Source: Sphingomonadales bacterium UBA6174 (GTDB lineage Bacteria > Pseudomonadota > Alphaproteobacteria > Sphingomonadales > Sphingomonadaceae). Taken from it: a stretch of DNA of 50,022 nt. The notes beneath the pieces are model-generated. The model was not told the DNA's origin and did no database searches. It was given only the letters and a program-made list of their open reading frames with translations. Of the stretch, positions 34,871-43,946 are shown piece after piece. Both the position numbers and the translations under genes were made by a program. The stretch spans positions 1 to 50,022 of the forward strand of contig DITW01000034.1 in NCBI GenBank assembly GCA_002422945.1, written 5' to 3'. Every line of letters begins with the position of its first letter. Positions within the stretch are counted from its first letter, which is position 1.

Positions 34871-36271
34871 TCAGCCTTTCGCGATGTTGAAGGTTTGCAG
34901 GGCGGTATAAGCGTAGAGACCTTCTCGCCCGCCTTCCACGCCGAGGCCCGATTGCTTGTGGGCGGGAAAGGGGACTGCCGGATCAAGGGCGCAATGCTGG
35001 TTGATCCAGACGGTGCCGCTTTCGATCTGGCTGGCCACTTTTTCGGCTTCGGCGAGATTGCTCGACCAAACGGACGCGCCCAACCCATAAGGCGAGGCAT
35101 TGGCCCGTGCGATCGCATCATCGACATTCGAATAGCGAATAATCGGCAGAATCGGGCCGAAAGGCTCTTCATCCACCATCATCGTGCCATCGCTGATATC
35201 GCGAACGACGGTGAGCGGGATGAAATAGCCGGGACGGTCCGGCACATCGCCGCCCGCGATGATCGTGCCATGCGCCCGCGCATCGGCAAGGAACGTCAGC
35301 ACCTTGTCATATTGCGCCTTGTTCTGGACTGGCCCGAATTGCAGGGCGGGGTCGCCTTCATTCCCCAGGGTGGCTGCATTCGCAATGCCCGCAATGGCGT
35401 TGCAGACGGCATCGTAAATGCTGTCATGGACATACAGGCGCTTGATCACCGCGCAAATCTGACCGCTATTGAAGAAGGCAAGACCGAACAGGGCCGGGGC
35501 AATTGCCTCTGGATTGGCATCGGGCAGCACGATGGCCGCATCATTGCCTCCCAGTTCCAAGGTCAGTCGCTTCAATGAAGGCGCGGCAGCCGCCATGATG
35601 ACGCGGCCCGTCTGGGTCGATCCGGTAAATGCGATCTTGGCGACATCGGGATGGCTAACGAGATGCGCGCCGGTGGCATTGCCGCCGGACAGAATGTTCA
35701 CCAGGCCCGCTGGCACCGTGTCCGCGATCAGCGCGCCGAAACGAGCGGTGGTCAGCGGTGTCGTCGGCGCTGATTTTACGACAATGCAATTGCCAGCCAT
35801 CAAGGCTGGCGCGATTTTGTTGATGGCGAGGTAGAAAGGCGCATTCCACGGCACGATGGCGGCCACGACGCCCAGCGGCTTGCGACGCAGTTCGACGCGG
35901 CGGGCGGCATCTTCCAGCACGACTTCCGGATCGAGCCGTTGTTCGGAGAAATAATCGAGAAACTGGACCGCCAGACCGACCTCGAATTGGGCGATGCCCA
36001 TTGGCCGACCGGTTTCCTTGATCAATAGTTCCGCAAGCTCTGCGGCATTGTCGGCCACGGTCTTGGAAATGGATTTGAGTATGTCGCGCCGTTGTTCAAA
36101 GCTGGTGTTGCGCCAATTTTTCCAAGCTGCTGCTGCTGCCGCGACCGCTTGATCGACATCGGCGGTGCTGGCGTCGGGGACGTGCGCAATGACGGTTTCA
36201 TCGGCGGGATTGATGACCGGCAACTGGTTGGCCGCATCTGCAAGCTGGCCGTTGATCAGCATTTTAAACAT
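34871..36271 (-). CDS. Aldehyde dehydrogenase (NAD(P)+)
   Basis: 466 residues, ALDH superfamily. The catalytic cysteine is in FFNSGQICAVIKR and the base glutamate in LTLELGGNDAA; the NAD-binding GSTQTGRVI and the C-terminal EEPFGPILPI motif are present. It oxidises an aldehyde to a carboxylic acid. It stands between the fused 2-oxoacid oxidoreductase gene (66 bp upstream) and the SDR gene in the minus-strand block. P450-derived primary alcohols oxidised by an SDR would give its substrate; this is inference. ATG 36271 has a GAGAGGGTGTT-like stretch upstream, an adequate ribosome-binding site. Confidence 0.94.
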   Translation of the reverse strand: MFKMLINGQLADAANQLPVINPADETVIAHVPDASTADVDQAVAAAAAAWKNWRNTSFEQRRDILKSISKTVADNAAELAELLIKETGRPMGIAQFEVGLAVQFLDYFSEQRLDPEVVLEDAARRVELRRKPLGVVAAIVPWNAPFYLAINKIAPALMAGNCIVVKSAPTTPLTTARFGALIADTVPAGLVNILSGGNATGAHLVSHPDVAKIAFTGSTQTGRVIMAAAAPSLKRLTLELGGNDAAIVLPDANPEAIAPALFGLAFFNSGQICAVIKRLYVHDSIYDAVCNAIAGIANAATLGNEGDPALQFGPVQNKAQYDKVLTFLADARAHGTIIAGGDVPDRPGYFIPLTVVRDISDGTMMVDEEPFGPILPIIRYSNVDDAIARANASPYGLGASVWSSNLAEAEKVASQIESGTVWINQHCALDPAVPFPAHKQSGLGVEGGREGLYAYTALQTFNIAKG

Positions 36272-36337
36272 AACACCCTCTCATTGTTTTTATTCAAGCC
36301 AGCGCAACCGATGCGGCTGATGGCGTTTCTCATGTCT

Positions 36338-39300
36338 TCAACTGGCCTTTTTCAAGCCTTGTGCGTTGTGAAATTTTTTCAGCACGGCTGCTTCCAGCGT
36401 CTTCACCAGTTCGACATTGGCTTCTTTAACATGGCCAAAGCCACGGATTTGCGCCGGGAGAGATGCCAATTCGACCGCAGCCGCCTGGTTGGCGACGGAC
36501 AATTGCGAAGCCACCATCTGCATTTGCGCTTCATATTCATCGATCAGTCGGCGCTCCATCTTGCGTTCTGCGGTATGGCCGAACGGATCGAGAAATGTGC
36601 CGCGCAGGCCTTTCATTTTGGCAAGCAGGCCAAAAGCGGTGCCGATCCATGGTCCGAACTCCTGCTTTTGCAGATGCCCAGTTGCTGGGTCGCGCTTGGA
36701 AAATAGCGGAGGCGCGAGATTATAGCGCAGCTTGGCACCATCCTCGAACGTGGCGGCGAGTTGGGCCTTGAACGCCGGGTCGCTATGCAGGCGGGCGACC
36801 TCATATTCGTCCTTATAGGCCATCAGCTTCGCAAAATTGCGCGCGACCATGATTGCGAGGCTTTCGCTGCCCGGCATGAGATTGGCTTCGGCCCGCGCCA
36901 CGAGATTGACCAAATCAAGGTAACGCCTCGCCCATGCCGTATTCTGATAGGCGGTGAGCAATGCCGTGCGATGGGCGACAATGTCTTCCAGCTTATGTAG
37001 CGGCGTGAATTCAAGTTCGGGCATTGCACCCGAGACGGCTTGGCTGATGCGGTCCGGATCGACGGCTTGCAACCGGCCAAGCGCGAACGCCGCCTTGTTG
37101 AATGGGATTGCAACGCCATTGATTTCGACCGCGCGTTCAATGGCTTCGGGAGAGACTGGCAGCAGGCCAAGTTGCGCCGCATAGCCCAGCATGAACAGGT
37201 TGGCGGCAATCGTATCTCCCATCAATGCCAGACCAAGGCCGGAGGCATCGACTTTGTGCAGGGTGTGGGACAATTTGCCCAAGCGCCGCACGAGCAAATT
37301 CTGGTCCAGCACCATATCGGGATTGCGCTGGAATGCCGGTGTGGGCGTGACGCGTGCGTTGACCACGGATGTGGTGCGTTCCGCGTCCAAGGTGATGACC
37401 GGTTCCTTGGAAAGGCCCGCCACGGCATCGAATGCCAGCACCAGATCCGCCTCACCGACGCCAAGCTTTTGCGCGCCAAGGTCCGTTGCGGCCTTGGCAA
37501 TGCGGACATGGCTATACACGGCGCCATTCTTCTGGCTCAGCCCGGTCATGTCGAAGACGGAACAGGCCAGCCCCTCCAGATGCGCCGCCATCGCAAGCAG
37601 CGCGCCAATCGTGACGACCCCGGTGCCGCCAATCCCCGATACCATGATATTATAGCTGCCATTGCCCAGTGGCGGCACAATAGGTGCGGGCAGGCCGCTG
37701 ATTTGTTCCCCGGCAAGGGCCGCCATCTTCGGTTTGCGTGGTTCTGCATCCAGCACGGTGATGAAACTGGGGCAGAAGCCTTTGACGCAACTATAATCCT
37801 TGTTGCAATTGGATTGATCGATCTGGCGTTTGCGGCCCAGCTCGGTTTCCTTGGGCCAGACGCTCACGCAATTCGATTGGACCGAGCAATCGCCGCAACC
37901 TTCACACACGGCCGGATTGATGAACATCCTTTTGGCCGGGTTGGGGAATTGGCCGCGCTTGCGACGGCGGCGTTTTTCGGCGGCGCAGGTCTGTTCGTAA
38001 ATAATGACGGTGACGCCGGGAATGGCGGCCAGCTCGCGCTGGACGGCATCATAGCTATCGCGGTGATGGACGGTGACACCTTCGCCAAGGCCGCTGTCTC
38101 GGCCATAAAGTTCCGGGCGATCCGTGACGATGACACAGCGCTTAACGCCTTCCGCCAGCACTTGTCGCGAAATATCGCCGGGCGATAGTGGACCATCGAC
38201 TGGCTGTCCGCCGGTCATCGCTACGGCATCGTTGAACAAAATCTTGAAGGTCATGTTGACCCCGGCAGCTACGCCGCCACGCACTGCTAGCAGGCCGGAA
38301 TGATAATAAGTGCCGTCGCCCATATTCTGAAAAATATGCGGGACATCTGTAAAATGGGCGAGGCTGAACCAGTGACCGCCTTCACCGCCCATCTGGGTGT
38401 TGGGCAGCATCGACGGACCAGAATACATCGCCATCGCGTGGCAGCCGATGCCACCGGCGGCGACGCTGCCATCCGGAAAGCGGGTGCCGGTATTGTGCGG
38501 GCAACCCGAACAGAAATAAGGAGAGCGCGAGGCCTCGGCAGCCGGCATCACGTTGACGGCTTCCATCTGGCGCGACAAAGCAGCCACCCGTGCGGTGATG
38601 TCTGGCGTCGAGGCGTCGAGGCGCTTTAACCGTTCGGCAATGACCAATGCCAATTGGCTTGGTTCAAGCTGTTCGTCGGATGGAATCATGAAGACACCGT
38701 CTTCGTCCAATTTGCCGACGATGCGCGGCATGTCGGCCTGACCATAAAGAATGGCCTTGATCTGATTTTCGACCAGCGGCTCCTTTTCCTCGATCACGAG
38801 CAACTCGTCCTGCCCGGCGACAAATTCGGCCAGACCTTCGCGTTCGACCGGGAACATGCAGCCGAGCTTGTAGAATGAAATGCCGAGTGCTGCCGCTGCC
38901 TGTGTGTCGAGGCCAAGCAATTGCAGGGCTTGCACCACATCCTGCACGGCCTTGCCGGTGGAGATAATACCCAGACGGCGGGCGGGCGCATCGATCAACA
39001 CGCGGTCGATATTGTTGGCGCGGACGAATTTGCCAATTAACGGCCAACGGAATCTTTTGACGACGATTTCCGATTGGAGACGATCCAAATGGGTCGGATA
39101 ATTGTTGAAGCCATGCGGTGGCGCGGGACCACGATCCGGCAGCACGGGGCCGTTTTGGCCTTGCGCAATTTCCACCGTCATCGTCTGTTCAAGCACTTCA
39201 TTGCACAATTTGAAGCCGGTATAGAGACCCGTATAGCGCGACATCGCAAAGCCCATCAGGCCCAGTTCGATAATGTCCTGCACATTCGACGGTGCAAAAA

Positions 39301-39802
39301 TCGGCATGCCCGCATGCATCAAGGCCATTTCGCTTTGATGGGAAACGGTCGATGATTTGCCGCTGTGATCGTCGCCCGCAACAATCAGCACGCCGCCATT
39401 TTTATGGGTACCGGCCATGTTGCCATGTTTGAACGGATCGCCGGAGCGGTCTACCCCCGGTCCCTTCGCATACCAGATCGCGAATACGCCATCCTTGTTG
39501 ACGCCCGGTGTCGTGTCGAGCATCTGCGTGCCCCAGACTGCCGTTGCGGCAAGGTCTTCATTCACCCCGGGCTGAAATATGATGTCATGCTGGGCCAGCA
39601 GATCTTTCGTGCGCCATAGTTCCTGATCATAAGTCGTCAGCGGCGAACCGCGATAGCCGGAGATGAAACCGGCGGTGTTCAAACCGGCTTTCCGGTCGAG
39701 TTCGCGCTGCATCATGGGGACGCGCACCAGCGCCTGAATGCCCGTCATCATTACGGTGCCAGAGGTCTGGGTATATTTGTCGTTGAGCGTGACATCACGC
39801 AT
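36338..39802 (-). CDS. Indolepyruvate ferredoxin oxidoreductase family protein (fused alpha-gamma)
   Basis: About 1154 residues, a single-chain fusion. The N-terminal IorA-like part includes FISGYRGSPLTTYD and VAGDDHSGKSSTVSHQS. CSGCPHNTGTR (about residue 430) and VCEGCGDCSVQSNC (about 632), followed by more cysteines, are iron-sulfur sites. The IorB-like GIGGTGVVTIGALLAM (about 730) and a C-terminal family-specific domain complete it. Enzymes of this family decarboxylate a 2-oxo acid with CoA to acyl-CoA, using thiamine diphosphate and passing electrons to ferredoxin. Paired with the 2-hydroxyacid dehydrogenase gene two genes upstream, it would convert a 2-oxo acid to a one-carbon-shorter acyl-CoA. 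ATG 39802 follows GAGGA; it overlaps the GST gene by 8 bp. Confidence 0.92.
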   Translation of the reverse strand: MRDVTLNDKYTQTSGTVMMTGIQALVRVPMMQRELDRKAGLNTAGFISGYRGSPLTTYDQELWRTKDLLAQHDIIFQPGVNEDLAATAVWGTQMLDTTPGVNKDGVFAIWYAKGPGVDRSGDPFKHGNMAGTHKNGGVLIVAGDDHSGKSSTVSHQSEMALMHAGMPIFAPSNVQDIIELGLMGFAMSRYTGLYTGFKLCNEVLEQTMTVEIAQGQNGPVLPDRGPAPPHGFNNYPTHLDRLQSEIVVKRFRWPLIGKFVRANNIDRVLIDAPARRLGIISTGKAVQDVVQALQLLGLDTQAAAALGISFYKLGCMFPVEREGLAEFVAGQDELLVIEEKEPLVENQIKAILYGQADMPRIVGKLDEDGVFMIPSDEQLEPSQLALVIAERLKRLDASTPDITARVAALSRQMEAVNVMPAAEASRSPYFCSGCPHNTGTRFPDGSVAAGGIGCHAMAMYSGPSMLPNTQMGGEGGHWFSLAHFTDVPHIFQNMGDGTYYHSGLLAVRGGVAAGVNMTFKILFNDAVAMTGGQPVDGPLSPGDISRQVLAEGVKRCVIVTDRPELYGRDSGLGEGVTVHHRDSYDAVQRELAAIPGVTVIIYEQTCAAEKRRRRKRGQFPNPAKRMFINPAVCEGCGDCSVQSNCVSVWPKETELGRKRQIDQSNCNKDYSCVKGFCPSFITVLDAEPRKPKMAALAGEQISGLPAPIVPPLGNGSYNIMVSGIGGTGVVTIGALLAMAAHLEGLACSVFDMTGLSQKNGAVYSHVRIAKAATDLGAQKLGVGEADLVLAFDAVAGLSKEPVITLDAERTTSVVNARVTPTPAFQRNPDMVLDQNLLVRRLGKLSHTLHKVDASGLGLALMGDTIAANLFMLGYAAQLGLLPVSPEAIERAVEINGVAIPFNKAAFALGRLQAVDPDRISQAVSGAMPELEFTPLHKLEDIVAHRTALLTAYQNTAWARRYLDLVNLVARAEANLMPGSESLAIMVARNFAKLMAYKDEYEVARLHSDPAFKAQLAATFEDGAKLRYNLAPPLFSKRDPATGHLQKQEFGPWIGTAFGLLAKMKGLRGTFLDPFGHTAERKMERRLIDEYEAQMQMVASQLSVANQAAAVELASLPAQIRGFGHVKEANVELVKTLEAAVLKKFHNAQGLKKAS

Positions 39803-40493
39803 GGGAATGTTCCTCAATCGGATAAGCGGCGCCATGATTGCGCAGATATTGGGCAAAGGCGGGGGCAAATTCGGCCAGTATCAATTGGCTGCTGGCGCGT
39901 TTGGCCATCATGTCATGCCATGCGGTCAAATCGGTCGCGGCGATGATCGACTGGCCGAAGCTGAATTGCATCACCCGTTCGACCAGTTCGAAACAGTAAA
40001 AGGCAAAGATGTCGGCCAAGCTGAGCGTGTCACCCATCAAAAACGGTGCAGGCTTGACCAGATGGCGCAATGCCGCGATTGCACGTTCCAGCATGGCCTG
40101 TGCCGCCTGTTCGGTATTGGCGCTATTCTCGCCATTCATGAACACGCCGGGATAGAGGGTTCGCGCCGTTCCTTCGACATAGCATTGCATGATGTTGATG
40201 ACTTGCCGGACCTTGGCGCGGGCAAAAGGGTCGGTCGGCAACAGTGCCGGCGATGGCAGGATGTCTTCCAGATATTCGATGATGGCGACGGTTTCGGCGA
40301 TGTCGCCATCTGCCGTTTCAAGAAAGGGAATTTTGCCCATCGGGCTGCGCGCGATGAAGTCCGGATCCTTTGCAGCGCCGGTCAACACTACCTCATGCGG
40401 CGCGCCTTTTTCCAGCAGCACGGCGCGCACGATATTGTGGTAGTTGCTGACCGGATATCCGTGCAGGCGCAAGGTCGCGACAGGCTGGCTCAT
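39795..40493 (-). CDS. Glutathione S-transferase-like protein
   Basis: 232 residues. The N-terminal domain has HGYPVSNYHNIVRAVLLEKG, the cis-proline segment SPMGKIPFLETADGDIAETVAIIEYLED and a helical C-terminus with FLMGDTLSLADIFAFY (N-capping motif). A fold-level GST is clear; the catalytic Ser/Tyr is not certain. It is in the minus-strand block between the FAD dehydrogenase gene (ATGA overlap) and the fused oxidoreductase gene (8-bp overlap), so it is coupled to 2-hydroxy/2-oxoacid handling. Possible roles are isomerisation, detoxification of a reactive intermediate, or dehalogenation. Confidence 0.87.
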   Translation of the reverse strand: MSQPVATLRLHGYPVSNYHNIVRAVLLEKGAPHEVVLTGAAKDPDFIARSPMGKIPFLETADGDIAETVAIIEYLEDILPSPALLPTDPFARAKVRQVINIMQCYVEGTARTLYPGVFMNGENSANTEQAAQAMLERAIAALRHLVKPAPFLMGDTLSLADIFAFYCFELVERVMQFSFGQSIIAATDLTAWHDMMAKRASSQLILAEFAPAFAQYLRNHGAAYPIEEHSHA

Positions 40494-41914
40494 CCCTGGC
40501 CAGCCGCCATCTGAATGCCAGTGTCAAAGATTTTGCCGGGATTGAGAATGCCCTTTGGATCGAGCATCGACTTTAGCTGGACCATGACGTCGCGCTCTAT
40601 TTGATTGCGACTGACCGAGAGCCAGGGCTTTTTCTCCAGACCGATGCCATGTTCCGCCGATACCGATCCGCAAATGGGTCGGAGCGGTTCATAGACGCAG
40701 GATTCTACGTCCTCACGATCGTCTGCGGTGCCTGCGCCGATGGCGATATGCAGATTGCCATCGCCGACATGGCCGAGAAACGCGATGGAGCCTTTCGGAA
40801 ATTTGGATTTGAGGGTCGTCGTGACCTCTTCCATATAGGCTTCCATATGGCCGACGGGCAGGCTGACATCAAAGGCATAAAAGGGCTGAAATTCGCGGAC
40901 GATATGTTCAAGGTCTTCACGAATTTCCCAGATTCCGGCACGCGCGCGTTCGGAATTGGCAAGGACGGCATCGTCCAGCAAACCGCGTTCGGCGGCCTGT
41001 GCCAGCGCCTGTTCGAACAACTCGGTATCGCGCTCCTGATTAGAGCCCAGTGCCTCGATGATCGCATAATAGGGCTTGTCCGCCGGTAATGGTGCGCCAT
41101 GGCGACCGGCGCTGGTGTTGACGGTGTAGAAGCTGTTGTCGACCAATTCAAACGCACTCAATAGCCCGCCAAGCGCGCCATCCATGTGGCGCAGCAATTG
41201 TGCAATCTGACTGAAGCTATTGGCGCAGACCAATGCGGTATTGCTGCTGGTCGGCTGTTCGCGCAGGCGCAGCACCAGTCTGGTAATGATGCCAAGCGAC
41301 CCCTCGCTGCCGATGAATAACTGCTTGAGATCATAGCCGGTATTGTTTTTGATCATCCGGTTGAGGGAGGACACGATCCGACCATCCGCCAGCACGGCCT
41401 CTACCCCCAGCACCTGTTCGCGCATCATGCCATAGCGCAGCACGCGCATGCCGCCCGCGTTGGTCGATGCATTGCCGCCGAGATGGCATGAGCCGCGCCC
41501 GCCAAGGTCCAGTGGAAACATGAGGTCATATTGTTCGAGGTGATCCTGAAAATGTTCCAGAATCACGCCCGCTTGCACTGTCGCGGTGCGGTTCGCCGTA
41601 TCGACCTGTTCGATCTGGTTCATCCTTTCCAGCGAGATGGCAATATCGCCGGGCCGGGTTTGGGTGGCGCGCACCCAACCCGACATGCCGCCTTGCACGA
41701 CCACTGGCTGGCCTGCTTCATGGCACAGGGCCATGATCCGGGAGACTTGATCGGTTGTCGTCGGACGCAAGATGGCATCCGCGCCGATTTCGGTCATGAA
41801 CACGCCCGGATTTCGGCTGGCGACATCTTCGCCAGTCAGCACACCCTTTTCATCCACGATTTCCCGCAAGCGGCACAGGAGATCGGATGTGGCCAATGGT
41901 CGTGCTTCCGTCAC
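40490..41914 (-). CDS. FAD-binding 2-hydroxyacid dehydrogenase (GlcD/D2HGDH/D-LDH family)
   Basis: 474 residues. The N-terminal FAD-binding PCMH-type domain includes PVVVQGGMSGWV and GRGSCHLGGNASTNAGGMRVLRYG. The C-terminal FAD-linked oxidase domain has GHVGDGNLHIAIG (metal-binding histidines) and SAEHGIGLEKKPWL. The family oxidises D-2-hydroxy acids to 2-oxo acids, passing electrons to ETF, quinone or cytochrome. Its placement beside a 2-oxoacid oxidoreductase gene makes this reaction fit the context well. It overlaps the neighbouring genes by 4 bp on both sides (Rieske before, GST after). Substrate size is unknown. Confidence 0.93.
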   Translation of the reverse strand: MTEARPLATSDLLCRLREIVDEKGVLTGEDVASRNPGVFMTEIGADAILRPTTTDQVSRIMALCHEAGQPVVVQGGMSGWVRATQTRPGDIAISLERMNQIEQVDTANRTATVQAGVILEHFQDHLEQYDLMFPLDLGGRGSCHLGGNASTNAGGMRVLRYGMMREQVLGVEAVLADGRIVSSLNRMIKNNTGYDLKQLFIGSEGSLGIITRLVLRLREQPTSSNTALVCANSFSQIAQLLRHMDGALGGLLSAFELVDNSFYTVNTSAGRHGAPLPADKPYYAIIEALGSNQERDTELFEQALAQAAERGLLDDAVLANSERARAGIWEIREDLEHIVREFQPFYAFDVSLPVGHMEAYMEEVTTTLKSKFPKGSIAFLGHVGDGNLHIAIGAGTADDREDVESCVYEPLRPICGSVSAEHGIGLEKKPWLSVSRNQIERDVMVQLKSMLDPKGILNPGKIFDTGIQMAAGQG

Positions 41915-42249
41915 AGGCGCACCATGATATCGTCGCCTTGCACGACGGTTTCATAACGTTGCAGCGTCAGCGACTCATCTTCGTCGCATGCGCCGGTGTG
42001 CAGGTCGAAGGTCCAGCCATGCCATGGGCAGGTCAGGATGGTGCCGTCGACTTCCCCTTCATGCAATGGGCCTTGGGCATGCGGGCAACGGCCCGCGGTA
42101 GCCGTGGGGCAACCCTCAACCATAAAGACCGCGATCTTGGTGCCATTGATGCTGGCACGCATCGATTGACCGGATTGCAGATCTGCGAGAGAACCCACGC
42201 GATGCAGCGTTTCAGCAGGCGCTGCGGTGCCTGATGTTGCCTGTGTCAT
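41911..42249 (-). CDS. Rieske [2Fe-2S] ferredoxin
   Basis: 112 residues. Ligands are Cys55 and His57 (CPH) and Cys74 and His77 (CPWH), spaced 17 residues apart as in Rieske ferredoxins of ring-hydroxylating systems. No membrane anchor is seen, so it is soluble. It directly follows the P450 gene with an ATGA overlap and precedes the FAD dehydrogenase gene, making it a likely electron carrier to the P450, which usually uses a different [2Fe-2S] type. No reductase gene is adjacent. It might instead serve an oxygenase encoded elsewhere. ATG 42249 is chosen; an upstream frame lies inside the P450 gene. Confidence 0.9.
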   Translation of the reverse strand: MTQATSGTAAPAETLHRVGSLADLQSGQSMRASINGTKIAVFMVEGCPTATAGRCPHAQGPLHEGEVDGTILTCPWHGWTFDLHTGACDEDESLTLQRYETVVQGDDIMVRL

Positions 42250-43487
42250 CGTGCCTTGAACCTCACTTGAAGACCTTTCGGACCCCTTGCGAAATAGGAA
42301 TCCATCCACTCCGGTTCGCCGCTGATCGGCATCAGATCTTCAAACCGCTCCAGCAGAATTTCGACTGCGGTGCGGGCTTCCATGCGTGACAAATAGGAGC
42401 CAAGGCAGAAATGCGGCCCTTGGCCAAAGGACATGATTTCGCTCGGATTGCGTTCGAGGTCGAATTCCTCCGAATGCTCGAACTTGCGTTCGTCATGGTT
42501 GGCCGATCCCAGTAGCAGCATCACCAATGTGTTCTTTGGAATGGCTACATCGTTCAGCACAGTGTCGCAGGTCGTGTGGCGGAACAGCATCTGCACCGGG
42601 CCATCATAACGCAGCATTTCTTCGAACATTTGCGGGATTTTCTCAGGATTGGCGCGCACGGCCTCCTGCAACCCCGGCAAGCGCTTCATATGGGTGAAGG
42701 TGATGCTCAACAGGTTGGTTGTGGTTTCGACCCCGCCAATGAGGAGCAATATGGCCATGCTGAGCACTTCGCTCTTAGTCAGTCGTTCGCCATTCACTTC
42801 CGCGAGAATAAAGCCGCTGATCAAATCATCACCCGGATTGGCGGCGCGACGCTCATAGACATCCTCGAAATAGGCGCGGATATCCTTCGACGTCTTGGCA
42901 ATGGCAGCCAAACGTTCCGGTCCATAAGCGGCGCGATTGCCAGCGGATAAAAGGTCATCGACCCAATGCTTGAAATCGACGCGGCGCTCAATATCGACGC
43001 CGAGGACATCGGCGATCACGCTGACTGGGAAAAGAGCGGAAAATTCCCAGACGAAATCAAATTCGCCCTCTTTGCCGTGCTTGGCGATAATGTCGTCGAT
43101 CAATTCATTGGCGACCCGGCGAATCTTGTCATTGAGCGCGCCCACGCGGCTCGGCACGAATGCCTTGTTCGCCAGCTTGCGGGTGCGCATATGGCCCGGC
43201 GGGTCCATGGAAATCATTGGCGGGACTTCCGGCACCGGGTCATATTCACCCAGCAATTCCGGCCAGAATTGGGCGGAGGAAAAGGTCTTCCCATCCTGCA
43301 ACACTTGAATCACGTCATCCCAGCGCGAGACGACAAAGCCCTTCATGGAGTCGATCCAATGCACCGGCGCCACTTCGCGTAATTGCGCGTAATGCGGATA
43401 GGGATTGGATGTGACCTTTGAATCCAACGGGTCATAAGTGATTTTGCCGGCGAGATCCGGTCTCGCGATAGATGCGGTTTCGGTCAT
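42246..43487 (-). CDS. Cytochrome P450 (soluble bacterial class)
   Basis: 413 residues. Haem-ligand motif FGQGPHFCLG with Cys361, ExxR at Glu290-Arg293, and I-helix GGVETTT (251-257) with Glu254 in the acid position and Thr255. The length and absence of a membrane anchor fit soluble bacterial P450s. It would hydroxylate a hydrophobic substrate using O2 and two electrons. In the same operon are a Rieske ferredoxin, SDR, aldehyde dehydrogenase and EthD-like genes, suggesting the first oxidative attack on the imported compound. The CYP family number cannot be assigned by eye. Confidence 0.95.
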   Translation of the reverse strand: MTETASIARPDLAGKITYDPLDSKVTSNPYPHYAQLREVAPVHWIDSMKGFVVSRWDDVIQVLQDGKTFSSAQFWPELLGEYDPVPEVPPMISMDPPGHMRTRKLANKAFVPSRVGALNDKIRRVANELIDDIIAKHGKEGEFDFVWEFSALFPVSVIADVLGVDIERRVDFKHWVDDLLSAGNRAAYGPERLAAIAKTSKDIRAYFEDVYERRAANPGDDLISGFILAEVNGERLTKSEVLSMAILLLIGGVETTTNLLSITFTHMKRLPGLQEAVRANPEKIPQMFEEMLRYDGPVQMLFRHTTCDTVLNDVAIPKNTLVMLLLGSANHDERKFEHSEEFDLERNPSEIMSFGQGPHFCLGSYLSRMEARTAVEILLERFEDLMPISGEPEWMDSYFARGPKGLQVRFKAR

Positions 43488-43523
43488 TTGATTGTCCTAG
43501 AAAAGCAGGCGCCAACAATCGGC

Positions 43524-43946
43524 TCAGGCCGGAAAGGGCGGCACTACGCCGAGTTGTTGGAACACCGGAATCGCATCCCAGATGCTGCGCTCAAGATAGA
43601 TCTTGCCATTGCGCCAGGCCATGACTGTCACGCCGCGCGTTTTCGTCACCTTGCCTGCCGCTGGAATGCCAAGAAAGTCCCCGGCATGCTTGGTTTCCCA
43701 AGTCCATTGGAATGAACCGAGCTTATCGTCGCCAACATAATCGAATACGTCGAATTTATTGTAGCTCTGTGTCGGGTCTTCAATGATGAAGCCTTCAAAG
43801 AAGCCACGCAGCGCTTTCAGGTCGCTATTGATCTGGATTCCGAAATTGACATCTTCGAACTGGATGTTGGGATCGTACAGCGTCATCAGTTCATCGGTGC
43901 CGTTTGCAAACAGGCCGATCCAATATTGCGCCCATTGTAAGTTCAT
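43524..43946 (-). CDS. SnoaL/NTF2-like protein, first of paralogous pair
   Basis: 140 residues, single cone-shaped alpha+beta domain: helical MNLQWAQYWIGLFANGTDELMTLY, then IQFEDVNFGIQ and strands ending in KIYLERSIWDAI. It shares a clear pattern with the protein at 46673 (MNL-W-Q-W, DMNFG/DVNFG, TWE...DFLG-PA-GK, ERS-WD). Possible activity is isomerase, cyclase or hydratase-like; no catalytic residues are assigned. It is the first gene of the minus-strand block, with GGAGAGG before ATG 43946, and precedes the P450 gene by about 36 bp. Adjacent to the divergent TonB receptor gene. Confidence 0.8.
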   Translation of the reverse strand: MNLQWAQYWIGLFANGTDELMTLYDPNIQFEDVNFGIQINSDLKALRGFFEGFIIEDPTQSYNKFDVFDYVGDDKLGSFQWTWETKHAGDFLGIPAAGKVTKTRGVTVMAWRNGKIYLERSIWDAIPVFQQLGVVPPFPA

